A stretch of 64,000 nucleotides of DNA. It comes from Tetrahymena thermophila SB210. Its lineage: Eukaryota > Ciliophora > Oligohymenophorea > Hymenostomatida > Tetrahymenidae. Where the stretch lies: the NCBI RefSeq assembly GCF_000189635.1, contig NW_002476463.1:558001-622000 (forward strand), given 5' to 3'. This document shows, in pieces, positions 1 through 12,969 of the stretch. The stretch's first letter is position 1. The number at the start of each line of letters is the position of its first letter. The translations under genes and the position numbers were made by a program. Under the pieces are notes generated by a model. The model had not been told where the DNA came from and made no database searches. It saw only the letters and a program-made list of their open reading frames with translations.

Positions 1-2841
1 GTTATAAAGAGAGATGGAGATATATTTTCATACCATATTCTTATGAAACCACGTCGCTTTAGAGAATTTATAGATATGCTTTACTATGGCTCTGACATTT
101 ATGTAGACTAAAATATCTTAGCTAACGATTCAGAAGTAGATGACATTTACTAAAGAGATTCCCTAGGAGTAGAAGAAAAATCAAAAGGATCTGATTCTCC
201 AAACCATTCTCAAAGCTCTTTTTCTTAATATGATTCTTCAATCAAATCAGCAAGCAACTTAAAAGATGCTATAAAGAAAACCCAAAAGAAAAGTCTATAA
301 GAAATATTGTTTGATCAAGCTAGATCTAAAAGAGATAACATAAAAATAATAGAATACGGAAACAACATTTTCCCTAAAAGATAAATAACAAAATCAAATT
401 TAGATCGTTTGTATGCCTACATAGAAGCGAAATTAGAATAAAAAGATTACAATGATATTAATTTTTATATGAGTAAATTTGTATAAATTTGTAGTGAAGA
501 AAATCCTTCAAGTTAAAAATATGCAAGAATCTAACTTTAATTAGCTCAGTTTAACTTTGTAACAGATACAAGTCTCTCTGCAACTATTTTAATTTGCATC
601 TATGTTGAGAAAAAATTCTAAAATCTTGAAAAATTTGATCTTGAAAAATCTTTTGAATACAATAAACTAATGAGTGAATTGTCTGAAAAAACTAAAATTG
701 AAGATTTCGAAATAACATTTTTAAAGGATAATTGCAATTTACTTCAAAATTCAGAAAATATAGAACTCTATTCTCAATCCCTTCATAAAGTAGGTAAATG
801 GTACCTCCATTAAGATAAGCTTGAAGCAAGTCTAATATATTTGTACGAAAGTATAAAAGTCAGTTAAGATGATAAATTTAAATAATACTGCACCAAAATC
901 ATTTAAAACGTTGAAACAAGTCTAAAAAAATTCAAAGTAATAATTATTTTTTTAATTTTACCATAAAGATATCAATAATCATTTATAAAAATGATTGAAC
1001 TAACCACCCTTTTTATAAAAAAAAAAATTGATTATTGTATTTTAAAAAAATTTGGTAATAGTTATTATGGGATTGAAGGGTCTAATAAATTTTTATTCAA
1101 AAATTATTAAAAATAAATATTTTATATTAATTTTTATTTAATATTCAAAAAGCTTCTCAGCTCCAGTCAAAACTTATAAAAGAATACTAAAGAAGCATAT
1201 GACTTTTACAGTAAAAAAAACATAGGAGAAGTATAAACTAGATTAGAAAATATTAGTAAAGAACTAGGAGATGTCTATCATTTAAAAGAGAGAAAAGTAA
1301 TTGATATATTTTATTTAACTGCCAAAGAATAAATAAAATATGATGAGACTGCAAGTAAAGGAGGTAATAATTTTGATCTTTTTCAAGGTTATGCAAACTC
1401 AAGTGGTATTTACAGTTAAGAGGAGTTAAATAATTGCTCTATCGAAATATAAGGAATCTATGGTGATTTATATGTTAAAGAAAAAAGATATTTAGAGGCT
1501 CTTCTTGAATACTTTTCTAAATTAACTCATATCAATAATAATACTCATGATGAATATGAATCTACACTATGGAAAATAGCTTAAATTATTTTTGAGCTAA
1601 ATTATGGAGAATATCTTTATTCAATTTTAAATTGCATGAATTCAAATACAAAAATATACAAAGCAATTGAAGTATTGCACTTGCTTTCTAAATCAATTGT
1701 AATATTTAATGAAGTAGAGTCTAATCAATATTCTTCAGCATCAACTCATTATAATTCAACTTATCTTCTAAACAAAGCTCTAGTTTAAATAGAGCAAGCA
1801 AAGCAGATTGGATAGAATAACTCTTTAGTTAAATTAAAGGTTCAACTTAAAATTCTTGATGTTGAGTATTAAATCATACAAAAGCTAGGAGATCCCCAAG
1901 TAATTTAACAACGAATTGAAAATGTTAAATAGAGATTCGAACAAAAAATGACAAATGAAGAGTAATTTTTACTCTTTTAAGAATACATCAATATCTATTT
2001 GATAGACTCTTCCCCTGTATTTGATGTCAACTTTTTCAGCAAGTGTGAAAAAGCTGCTGAAATGGCTATCAAATATTAATTTTACTCACATGGAATTAAA
2101 GGTAATTATTTCATTTAAATCCTAATTTACCCAACTAATTAATTTTCTATTTAAAAAAAAGATATTGAAATTTGCTTAAATTTGAAAGTGGAGCTTTCAG
2201 TAAATGACATTTCAAATGAGGTTAAAAGTGTGCTTTAAATCTTAGAAAAGATAACCGATGAAGATCAAATAAACAAATGTTTAGACATAATTTCAAATAA
2301 ACTTGACAATATTGAAGATGACAATTAGCTATTACAATTTATATTAAAATTCATAGAATTGAGCAATCAAAAGGAAAAGGTTGTTAACTTAGTTGCTTAG
2401 AACTTTAACTTTATCTATAAAATGTATAAAGAAAGTTTTGATCAATAAATTATAGACATATTATGTAAAAAAACTCATCTATATGGCTAACAGCAAGCAA
2501 ATTCCGAGTGTCTGGCACTTAACGCCCAAATATTAGAATTATTATAACTAAATGAATTGCAGAATTCAAATTTAATCTGTAAAATTAATCTTTTTTCAAT
2601 TAAATTAAGTTATTTAGAAAATAAATCTGAGTAAGAAATATTAAACTTATGTGAATCGTTTTTTGGGCATCTTGTTAACTTATCCAAATAACCAAAATTA
2701 AAGCAAAATGCTTTCGCTCAAATAAAATAGCTAATAAATTAAATTATATCTGAAAAAGTAAATATTTTCAAAAGCTACTTCAAAAATTATCTATAGCAAA
2801 ATAAAATTACTAATACCTACCTTCTTGAACTTACTAAATGA
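1..2841 (+). CDS. Helical-repeat protein, 5' end outside the window
   Basis: This is the 3' part of a long gene, open from base 1 in frame 1 and ending at TGA 2839-2841. Three exons are supported: 1-936, 1153-2101 and 2162-2841, with introns starting GTAATA and GTAATT and ending AAG. Frame is kept across both. The visible part is about 850 residues, rich in Q, K, N and E, and almost entirely predicted helix. Short amphipathic units such as HKVGKWYLHQDKLEASLIYL resemble TPR or FAT-type helical repeats. No kinase or other catalytic motif is visible. Family assignment is open; a FAT-like or ZIP4/SPO22-like superhelix is only a guess. That it is coding is well supported by the long frame and lack of TGA. 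Confidence 0.75.
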
Positions 2842-2873
2842 ATCAAATTATTTTGAAAATAAAAAGTCCATAC

Positions 2874-2878
<5 letters not shown>

Positions 2879-2905
<27 letters not shown>
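2879..2905. repeat. (TA)n microsatellite
   Basis: An uninterrupted run of TA dinucleotides about 40 bases after the stop codon of the preceding gene. It has no coding potential. Confidence 0.9.
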
Positions 2906-2910
<5 letters not shown>

Positions 2911-3885
2911 TTGTTACATTATTACTAAAATTTACTATAAAAATCATAATTATAATTATTAAATTTGTTTTAGACTATTTATATTTATTTTCGTAATCTA
3001 GTTAGTATCTTTTTCAAAACCTTCTTTTTAATAAACAAAAAAAATTATAAGCCATTATTAAACATTTTTTTTGCAATATGATCAAAATTTGGGTTTTAAC
3101 ATAAGAAAATAATTGAAAAGTGTTATTTAATAATAATAATTCATTCAAAGATGATGTAGTAATGTAGAGTAAGTAGTCCATATAAATTATTAAAATAATT
3201 AACACAAAAATAATTTATTTGAAAAATGATAATTGTTTTTTTACCTATTTAAAAGATTAGTTTTAGTTAAGATTGAGTTCTTAATACTAATTTGACAGTA
3301 AATATAAATTTAAAAGTAATTTTCTGTTATTTTAAATGAAAAATAATTTATTAAAAAAATGATAATTATTTTTTTTAAATATTAACATATTAATTTTGGT
3401 TATGATTGAGTTCTTAATACTAATTTGACAGTAAATATCTATTTAAAATTCATTTTTGTGATATATATTTTAAATATTTAACTTATATAAGATAATTAAT
3501 TTATTTATTAAAAAATCGGGCAAGTGTTTAAACCATTCCATAATAAAATTATTTATTTATGCATTAGATTTTTAAAAATTGTTTGAATTTTTTATGAAAA
3601 AAAATAGAATATTGTGTTTATATAAAAAAAATTTTGAATTTAATTTGTTAATTATTTAATTCAAATGTTAATGAATTTAATTATTTTTATTTTCCAAAAT
3701 AAATTTATTATTTTTTAAGAAGACTATATTTTTATGGATTTTAATTGAAATATTTTATTAAATATCTAATTAACTTACATCTTAAATTAATTTAAATGTT
3801 TTTAAATCTATAAATAATTACTCAATGCTGACTACAAAAAATATATAAATTATATTAATTAATATAAAATAAGCATTGTTTTGAT
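2906..3885. other. A+T-rich intergenic region with one tandem repeat
   Basis: No frame with coding character was seen on either strand. It contains the roughly 132-bp direct repeat listed separately and, near 3838-3870, short A/T tracts just upstream of the next ATG. Confidence 0.6.
3206..3460. repeat. Two-copy direct repeat, period about 132 bp
   Basis: The string GATTGAGTTCTTAATACTAA starts at 3271 and again at 3403, and similarity extends on both sides (shared AAAAATAATTTATT and GTAAATAT blocks). It lies wholly in intergenic DNA. Confidence 0.8.
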
Positions 3886-4375
3886 ATGATCTTTAGTAAA
3901 TTAGCTAAAAATACAATTAGAAGCCTTAATAATAAGTAGAAGGCAGGTATATTCTTCAATAAAAAAGATATTTTTATTGATCCTGAAAGCAAGAAAATTA
4001 GGATTAGTGAATTATCTCCTTATTTACTTGGTGGATTAGTAGGAGTTAGCTGGATATTTATACTTTACTTTTGGTATACATCTGAAGATAGAATGAGGAT
4101 TAGAGCACAAAAATATTTAGATTAAAATTCTGCAATGTCACAATTTAAAAGCGCAGACGCTGAAAAACCTGAAGAATACAGATAAGAATATGTAAATAAA
4201 AATATTAGATGAGGTAATCGATTTAATATATTATTATTTAACAAATAAGATTGATAAATAAAAGAGAAAATACAAGTAGCTAGTAGATTCTAGAAAAAAA
4301 GACGAATTTTAATAGAAATAGCTTTATGAAGATTATTAAAAATTTGTTGCTAATGATCAGAAAGAAGATGATTGA
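3886..4375 (+). CDS. Small single-pass membrane protein, possibly mitochondrial
   Basis: Two exons, 3886-4191 and 4250-4375, are joined by a 58-base GTAAAT...AAG intron and give 143 residues. The first 20 residues (MIFSKLAKNTIRSLNNKQKA) are basic, hydroxylated and free of acids, like a mitochondrial presequence. One membrane segment follows at about residues 46-64 (LLGGLVGVSWIFILYFWY). The C-terminal half is highly charged and probably coiled coil (EEYRQEYIDKQKRKYKQL). The intron is needed because the first exon otherwise meets TGA at 4210, while the second exon is clearly coding. The size and layout recall small accessory subunits of mitochondrial inner-membrane complexes, but no family was recognised. 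Confidence 0.72.
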
Positions 4376-5444
4376 ATACTAATTACTTAATTGCTTTATT
4401 AAATTTAGTTAAAAATGTCAGTTTTATGAAATATTTTACAAATCTGTTTTTTATTATTTTAATCATGACAAAATTAATTTTTTTCAATAAAAAATATTTT
4501 ATTTTTTATAAATTTTATTTCTTAAATTTAACAAATAAAATTAGCCTAAAGATTTAGTTGTGTTTTATTTTTTTGAATAAATTTATTTTTTAGCAACAAA
4601 TAAAAATTTTTTTGTAATTTTTGAAAAGATAAAAAATAATATCAATGCAAAATGAATTAGAATTTTGGTTTAAATTTTAAAAATTTTATGTAAATGTGAC
4701 ATCTTTTTAATTAGTTGTTGCTTCTTTATTTAAATTGCAGAATAAATAAAGATTTAGATTTAAGTAAAGTTATGTGAATGTATTAAAATAAATAAATAGA
4801 TAGATATGAAGCCATTTAAAAGAAAAATATAACTGGAAAAAACCTTAGCAAGTCCTATTTAATTTGTTTGGATAAAAAAATAAAAGCGATATGTTGTGAA
4901 AGAAAGACTTTTAAGTGTGTGAGATATTAGAGATGCAGACTAATAAATTGAATAGCTTATATTGATTTAATTTCAATAAGAAGAACTTAATAGATTGGAT
5001 TGCACACATAAAATTCATTATTATTGTTAGCTTGCTTGCTTATTTCTAATGGAATTTATTTATCTGGTTTTATTGATTGATGAATAAAGAAATAATATGT
5101 AGGTAGGTAGGTTGGTAGATGAATAAAATCTAAGTAAAAACATACATACATAAATAAATAATAAATTAATTGAATATATAATTTATATATTTTAAACAGT
5201 TTTAATAAGGTCACTAAGTACATCAATAAATAAATACAAGTAAGAAAATAAAGCCAAAAATCTGGTTGCAAATATTAAGTAAACATTTATTTTACTTTCC
5301 ATCCATTGTAGCATTTTGATCAATGGCACTCGCAACATAATTTGTTAAAGAATAAATTAATATTAGATAGAAAATACAATCGAAAAGGAATTACATCACT
5401 CATTAATTAAGCCCAACATCATAAAAACGAATAAGAATCAATCA
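4376..5444. other. Intergenic region
   Basis: A+T-rich with short repeats such as GTAGGTAGGTAGGTTGGTAG near 5098-5118. No convincing exon was found on either strand. Confidence 0.5.
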
Positions 5445-6602
5445 ATGAGCCATTTAAAATACTCTCAATCAAGCTAAAACTTTAATAGCATGCCTCCAAT
5501 CGATACTAAAAAATCATAAATTACTGACTTTTCTTAAAGCACTCGTTTATAATACTTGGGAGACAAAAAATCATAAAAATCTGCTGCCTTTTTCAGAGAT
5601 ACTAGAGTTTCTTCATGCTCATATATTTCTTTGAAAGGCGGAGTTCCTAGAGCTATTCCTTACTATGGTTCTCCCACTAAGACTTACGCTGATACAATGT
5701 CCAAGAGCTCATATATTAGCTCTCTTAACCAGTAAAATTTAAACTATAAAAATACCATTAAAACACTTTTCTATTAACCTATCAACATACAAACATATAT
5801 ATTTATTTGATTTAGTTGAATTAGCTTGGTTCAAGCTAAAATTGATATATTATTAACAAAAGAGCTTTTCTTTAAGAGAAGTTACTTTCTATTAACAAAA
5901 ATACATAAAAGTTTTATAAAAGCGATTGCAAATAGAAAATCTAAATAAATTTTATATCTAAAAACATATATTTTAATGGATTTAAATCGATATCGAAGAA
6001 ATCAATTTATTTTAATTTTTCATTTGAAGAATAATTAAAATTTATTCAATATTTGTAATTAATTAATAAATTAGTGACACTTATAGAGTAAGACCCTACT
6101 AGCATGTTGGAATGAGCTAAAAGTTGCTTGAACCCTATCACCCTCACTCTTATAGAAATCGTTTACCAGTTCCCGATGCTCCTCCACAATTTAGCAATGC
6201 TTCTCAAATAGAAGTCGGAGATAGATCGTAATATTTTAAATTAATTATAGCGATTAAATGAAAATAAAAGCTTGAATATTAACAAATAAATATTTATTTG
6301 GTTAAATATAGATTTATTTATCTATCTATCTATCAAGTTATTTATGCAAATCATATTAAATAAAATAAATAAATATTTTTTACTGGAAGAATATTTATTT
6401 ATTTGTTTGTTCTACTTTTTGCAATCTAAGAACAAATTTTATCAACTTTTTTAAAAAAAATCAATTTAGTGAGGTTAACCATAGAAGATTTGTTAGTCAA
6501 TCTAAAAACGTATATGGAAATTTTGGTAAATTCGATCCCGTTAGCAATCCAGGTATTTTGGCTTCTAAGACCAAATGGCACCATCACCTCCAAAGTAAAT
6601 GA
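5445..6602 (+). CDS. Small Pro/Tyr/Ser-rich basic protein, conserved-looking, unknown
   Basis: Three exons, 5445-5731, 6075-6227 and 6470-6602, join in phase to give 190 residues ending at TGA 6600-6602. The protein is basic and rich in Ser, Tyr, Pro and His, with motifs such as GVPRAIPYYGSP, YHPHSYRNRLPVPDAPP and GNFGKFDPVSNPGILASKTK. It has no signal peptide, membrane segment or long helix. Its Pro/Gly-broken, Tyr/Arg-rich composition resembles small axonemal microtubule-inner proteins, which abound in ciliates; this is only a compositional hint. Exon G+C is clearly higher than in the two introns (343 and 242 bases), which supports the model. Confidence 0.75.
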
Positions 6603-7352
6603 AGAAAAAAGCAGATAAAATTTAAGTTTTGATTAGCCAATTATCATCAAAGTTTGAAATAAAATCAGCTGGCTTCTCATATTATATTTTAGCATTATTA
6701 ATTTAGTAAATAAATAAGCAAAGTAAATTCATAGTAAATATATATAAATACTTACAATTGTATAGCCTTTTTTTAAGTGTTTTGTCAAATCACATTCCCT
6801 TTATTAAATATGCCATCTTTAATTAAAATATTTCAATATTTTATAAATAAAATATATTTTTAGAATTTTTAATTTAAATGTTTTTTATAAAAAAGTAAAT
6901 TCAAAAAAAATTTATTTTTTGAGTTTAATTTTAAAATTATATTTTTTAATTTTTAAAAGAAAAACAAAATAATAATTTAAAAAAATATAAATTATAATTT
7001 TTAAGAAAAATGAAACCAATAAAAAGTAAAAATAAATATAGCTAGTTAGCTTGTTATAAAGTGAATCAATATAATATAATGAATGCACTATTCAAAATGT
7101 TAGCTATTTTAACATAGTTTTTAAAATACATATCCATTCAATGGCTTGTTAATCAATTGACTTCACTTTACAAGCAAAGGAATCATTTAATGTTTGTTTA
7201 TTAATCATAGATAGAATCAATACAAAATCTTTATAATTAATAATAATAACAAGTTTTTTTAATTATATACAAAAAAACAAACTAATAACAATTCATAGCT
7301 TATTTTTAAATAGAATCATATCACAAATAATTAATTATAATTTATAACAGCA
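6603..7352. other. Intergenic region
   Basis: Very A+T-rich, with no coding frame recognised. It separates two genes transcribed in the same direction, so it should hold the 3' UTR of one and the promoter of the next; no specific element was identified. Confidence 0.5.
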
Positions 7353-10300
7353 ATGAGATTAAGAAAGGTCAGAGCTCATGAAACGGGTTCATCAAATTTA
7401 GATTTTAAGTATTTGATAAAATAAATTATTTTATTGCTATTCTGAAAAACATCTTTATGAACATTCATTTGTGATTGTTAGTTATATTATTAATACTACA
7501 AATCATAATTTTAAAGATGCATTTCAATAATTAAATAAATTCATATATATAGAGCAGAGAAAATAGAGCGCCCTGATGTTCCAAGAATTGAATTTTTATC
7601 AACTGCAAAAAGCAAAAGTTTTTCTGATTTGATTAAAATGAAAATCAATAAAGTAGCTCCTTAACCAGTAAAAGAAACTGAAACATTTTATGTTGAAAAT
7701 CAAATTCCTGAAAAGCCTAAATTTCCTGTAGGATATCCTCGCTTTGGTCAATTAGAAGAACCAGAGTTGAGAAAAAGAGTTTTTACAGGTGATTCAAACA
7801 CTTAATATGATATAAAATTGCTGCCAAGAGTTAAAAAACAGTTTACTAAAATAGATAAAAAAGGTATAAATAAATCAACACTTATTAAACCTCACTTAAA
7901 ATTAAGAGTATGAATGATTGAATGAACTTCAAATTTGACTGAGAAAACAAGTCATCAAACAAAATCTTAATTTTAATATTTATCAATAAAACTATTATTT
8001 TTTTAATTATTTGTATATTTATAATAGAATAAAGAGATAAGTTGATTGCAACTAAACACGACTAGCATGCAACAGCTATAGCTGAAACTCAATTAGTAGG
8101 TTTAGAATAGTACAACAAATTAACTCTTGAAGGCAAGGTTGATCTTGATAAAGTCAAAGAAATTCGCCGTGCAATAAGAAGAAGATATGCCAATAGAAAA
8201 AACTTCCAAAAAATTTTTAATGCTTGGGATGATAACTGCACAGGTAAAACAAACTCAATTAATTGATATTTTAAATTTTACTTTAAAGTTATTTAATTTA
8301 ATAATATATTTATATTCATTTAAGGTGCAATTGATCCCAAAAATGCTTTTGATATGATTAAAAGCATGGGAATAAATATAAATTTTGATGAAGCAAGAGT
8401 TTTAATTGCTAGTGCTGATATTGATAAGAGTGGAGATCTTTCACTTAATGAATTTATGGATTTAATTTTTAATAACAATGACATTCTCAATGTCAATCTC
8501 AAGGAATTGCCTGGTAAATCTCTATATTAATTGTCTAAAATATAGATTAATGGATTTAATTATATTAGTAATGAGTGAAGAAGAATATAGTAGTTTGCAT
8601 ACAGCTAATAAGGTGATGAATAAATTGAGAGATGATGCTAAGCTTTCAAAATAGAATAGACATCACAATTAATTAAACGTTATTTTAAAAAATAAACTGT
8701 CGTCACTTAAAACTTACATATTTGCTGCAGACAGTTTGCAATAAGGATTTGTCAGTCATGAAAAATTCTTCGAAATAGTTAAAAAATTAGCAATTCCTGA
8801 AACAATTATGTCACAGGAAGATATTCAATTCGTATTTAACAGACATAAAATTGATGAACATAAATTCAATTACAGGGAATTTGTAGATTTTCTAAGAGAT
8901 TTCACTTTTGTGCCTGAAGATATCTATGTATAATAAATGAATAGCATAAATAAATAATTTATTTAACTAATAAAAATGAAAAGGTTGATCCTGCAGAAAC
9001 TGAAAAGAAAAAAAGCGAGAAGTAGAAATTTTTAACAGCTTATAATTATGAAGAAGATAATAAAATAAATATTTTTGATTCTAATTCTGTAAATTCTTGG
9101 CACTTAGAATGTATCAGAGAGAAAGCAAGGAGAGTATTTAGAATTATTGAAAGGTATCTCGATTCCAAAGAAAGTTTTGATTAATTTTTGATGCAATAAA
9201 TGAAAATCAATAACGTCGATGAATTCAAAACAAAATAAATCTCAAAACAAAGCTTGACAAAAGCAATCGAAAACTTGTTCTTAAATGTTGGAGATAAAGA
9301 AGTTAAAAAAGATGAAGTTGAATCTTTTCTATCAATTTTTTCATACAATAATCATGACCACACAGAAGCTGCTAAAATATCAAGAGCAATTTATGAGTAA
9401 TTGATTTGATTTTTTATTTATTTATTTAATTATTAAATATAAAATATTTAAATAAAAAGAGAAGAAGATGGCGAGTGGTTCAAAAGAATGCAGTGGAAAC
9501 TTAAAAGACCACCTCCTCCTCCTTAAAAATTATACCCTGAAGATAGTAAAAATGAATAATAAGAAGGTCTTGGCTGGAATGATGAAAATGCAGAGGTGCA
9601 ATAAATACAACCTAATCAAGAGAATTATGAAAAGTTTTTTGATACTAAATATAAACCTTAGGATATGGATATGAATTAATACAAGGGTTTGACTAGGACA
9701 AGCTCTGCACCTCACTATCCTTCATCTTTGAATAAAATTTTAAGTAAGTTTGAAAATAGAATCTTTTGTGGCTCCTAGAAAGCCTATGACATCTTTAAGA
9801 AGTTTGATGCCGATTAAGATGGTAATTCAATTTATTAATAATTATTATATAAATTTATTAATGAACAAAAATAAAGGTTACATATCTTAGAAAGATATGG
9901 CTCATAAGTTAAAAGAAATGAATATTTTAGATGAACATGAAATTAAACCATTCCTTATTTATCTTGACCCAACAAACAAAGGTTTTGTCGATTTTTCAGA
10001 ATTTAGTTCAAGAGTAAGAAATGGTATGACTAATAATGATAGTATGGGATAATAAATAGTTGTTCCTTTTACGGTTCCATGCTCTGACCATTTAAAAGAT
10101 ACATAAAAAATGCTACCTTTTATCTAAAAAAGAGTAAGTGATCTTAGAAAACCTTACTATCCTCCTGAACGTATATATATTAACTTTGAGTAAAAATGGC
10201 AATTAAATTATAATTTAATCAAATAGAAACATAGAAAATTACAAGATATGGTGCCACACCCAATTTTTAAAATACTTTCAGTAACTTTAAAGTCATAAAT

Positions 10301-10679
10301 ACTAGTCCAATGTTTGCTACAGCTTCAGTAAATTTTATTTATTAAATAAATAATTAAAATTAATTATTACCATCATTTTAGGAACGTTTTATGCAAAATC
10401 ACAATCACAGAACCTAATTCTAAAAAGAAGAGTTTCAAAAGAAAAAGTAATACGAAGAAGGTAGAATTTAAAGAAAGAGAGAAAACATGATGGCAATCCA
10501 ATAAAAAATAGAGAGTGAAGTCATAGCAAGTGATATAAAAGATGATAATAAAAGGAAAACCAAGGGTTTAGCCCAGTGGACTTATGAACATGTAATTGAT
10601 TAACTATTTAAATAAATAAAAAAATGTTTCTTTTTTTTAAAAAAAATAGAGAGCACATTTACAAAACAACTACAAATGA
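7353..10679 (+). CDS. EF-hand calcium-binding protein, multi-exon
   Basis: The gene starts MRLRKVRAHETGSSNLDFK and runs through about ten exons to TGA 10677-10679. Main exons lie near 7566-7864, 8038-8242, 8325-8512, 8571-8930, 8985-9398, 9462-9821, 9874-10320 and 10383-10590. A good EF-hand loop, DIDKSGDLSLNEF, sits near 8420-8457; a second, FDADQDG then GYISQKDM, is split by an intron near 9820/9874; a weaker one, LDPTNKGFVDFSEF, lies near 9964-10005. A PPPPP run and Gln-rich linkers separate them. The tail has a motif YGATPNFQNTF and a basic coiled coil (FQKKKQYEEGRIQRKREN). Keeping frame near 10195 requires a 37-base intron. This layout suits a ciliary or cytoskeletal EF-hand protein, but no ortholog is claimed. 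Confidence 0.72.
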
Positions 10680-11324
10680 ATGGGCAAGTTATAAAAAAGT
10701 ATTAAATTAATACTTAAAAATATTTCAATAACATATTTTGGATCATAGTTTTATTAATCTATCTATATAAACACTAATTTAATATATTTTTATATCATAT
10801 TTTATACAAAGTTAATTATACCAAATTAAAATAAATAAATAAATCAATAAATTATTAATTTATTCTCAAAATTTTATAATATTTTAGAACTGCTTAATAA
10901 ATATTTGTTTTATTCTTATTTATATTTATCTAAAATAAATATATTTTTTTTTAATATTTATTCTCTAGCTATTTAAAATAAATATCAATTTTGTCTTTCA
11001 ATTTTACAATTCTAATAGCTAGCTAGGTTGTTCTTTCTTATTTTGTCCTTAATAATTCTGCTTTTTACTGTTATTTAATAACCCTTAAAATTATTTTTAA
11101 ATTTAAATTTTATTAAACCCCTTCTTGTTTAAAATAAATAGTTGAATTACAATTTTTATTTTTATAATCCTATTTTTATCCAAAAATGAAGTATTAAATA
11201 AATAAAGATACAGTTCGAATTTTAGAATCTTCTTTTAATTATTTAAGTTAATACAAATAAATCTTTTTAATTATTGAAAAAATAAAATAAAAACAATCAA
11301 CAAAATAGGTTTATAAATTGAAAT
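10680..11324. other. Intergenic region
   Basis: A+T-rich with ATAAATAAAT-type runs. No coding frame was recognised. Confidence 0.5.
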
Positions 11325-12551
11325 ATGAGTTTTATTAGTAGAGCTTTCAACAAGGGATCAAAGCTAGCTTTAGCACATTTGATGAAATAAAGAAATATTG
11401 TTTTTCCAGTATGTTTTAATTTCAGTCAACTATAGAGCAAAAATTTTGTTATGAAAAAAACAGAATTAAGCAATGATTTACTGATTTCTTTATCAATGGG
11501 ATTTGAACACAAAGAAGCTACTAACCAAAAAGAGTTAACATAGAATTTGATTATTAATAATGTCTTAAAGGATAAAGTTGTATAAGATGTATTTAATGAG
11601 CTAGATAGAGATTTATTTGCTATCAACAAGAGCTAAAAGATTTATGCTAACAATCCATTATCGATAGGAAAAGGTCAAAACATGACTTCGCCTTTAATGC
11701 ACGCTATTGCTTTGTAAGAGATATATGAGAGATTAATGATCTTATTAAAGTAAAAAAAAGGTTCTGAAATAAAAATTTTAGATATTGGTTGCGGAAGAGG
11801 ATACATTGCATTTGCCATTTCAAAGATTATTGAAAAATGTGATGATTTAAAAGATATTAAAGTATTTGTAAAAGGTATTGATATTTACGAAGATTTAACA
11901 TATGGTGCAAATGAGATTCTTCATAAATTAAATATCAACAAAAATATTACCTTCCAATTTGATACTTTAAATATCGAATAGGAAATACAAAACAAATAGT
12001 AAGTTTATGATATTATACATTCAGGAGTTGCTCTAGAATTAAGCGTTTACAATAATATGATAGGCTAAATTTATGCTTAAAATCAAGAAGGTTCTTGTAT
12101 TATTTGTCCTGTCATTTAAGAAGATTTAGAGTAGAATTTATATTTGAGATGCAATAACTAGGAACATGTTGTTATGAAATGTGTTTATTCTTAAATGATT
12201 ACACTTAAATAGTAGGAAATAAGCAAATATTTTTTGGAAGATGGAGAAATTGCTGAAGAAGATTCAACTTCTACTTTATAAGCTTAATCTCAGTAAAGCT
12301 AAGAAGAAATGAATCTAGAGTTATTAGAAAATACTAAATTAAAAAGAGAATAGCATAAAGTTGAGCAACAATTATCATAAAAAGAGGCACAGTTGAAGCA
12401 ATATTTCGAAAATTTCAAAAAAAATAATAATGGCATTGCTCCTAATTTAAAAGAAATGAATAGTAACGAAGAAACAAAGTAATTACTCAATGAAATATCA
12501 CATCTTAAAAAACAATTAAAAATAGTAAAAGCTAAGTAATAGATAAAATGA
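11325..12551 (+). CDS. Protein-L-isoaspartate O-methyltransferase-like protein with C-terminal coiled coil
   Basis: This is a single exon of 408 residues ending at TGA 12549-12551. The family donates a methyl group from S-adenosylmethionine to isoaspartyl residues of damaged proteins. The SAM-binding motif I is clear (ILDIGCGRGYIAFAIS). Just before it comes the family's substrate-side block, NNPLSIGKGQNMTSPLMHA, matching the usual IGxGxTxSxPxxHA. The first 30 residues (MSFISRAFNKGSKLALAHLM) are basic and amphipathic, suggesting mitochondrial import. The last 110 residues are a Gln/Glu/Lys coiled coil with LLENTKLKREQHKVEQQL, which is not part of the usual family of about 220-350 residues. A related methyltransferase fold (PCMTD-like) is possible. 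Confidence 0.82.
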
Positions 12552-12969
12552 TCAAAAACTTGAATTAGCTATCTACTTCTAAAAAACTAATTAAATAATA
12601 TAATTAATATCATTTTTATTTTTTGTAATCTTTATCTCTGTATATTTAAGACACGTTGTCTGTCTTTTTGATAAAAAGAAATAAACAATTTAATCTAAAA
12701 AATATTTACTTAAGTTAATAAAAAATTATTCAAAAAGTGTAAATGGAAAATTTATTCCAAGAAATATGGTATCATTCATGTTTGTTCATAGTGCACATAA
12801 AAATTATGAGAGAATTATAAATTTTGTTTACACACACACATATTTTTTATTATTATATAAAACAAAATAACTAACTTAAACATATTATTCAAATTAAGGA
12901 GGGAAGCAAAAAAAACCTTTTTAATTTTAAATGAGTTATTCTAGTAAATTATATATTTTTACTCTTTTT
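12552..12969. other. Convergent intergenic region
   Basis: This lies between the 3' end of the methyltransferase gene on + and the 3' end of the LRR array on -. It is A+T-rich, with a short CACACACA tract near 12830. No gene was seen. Confidence 0.5.
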
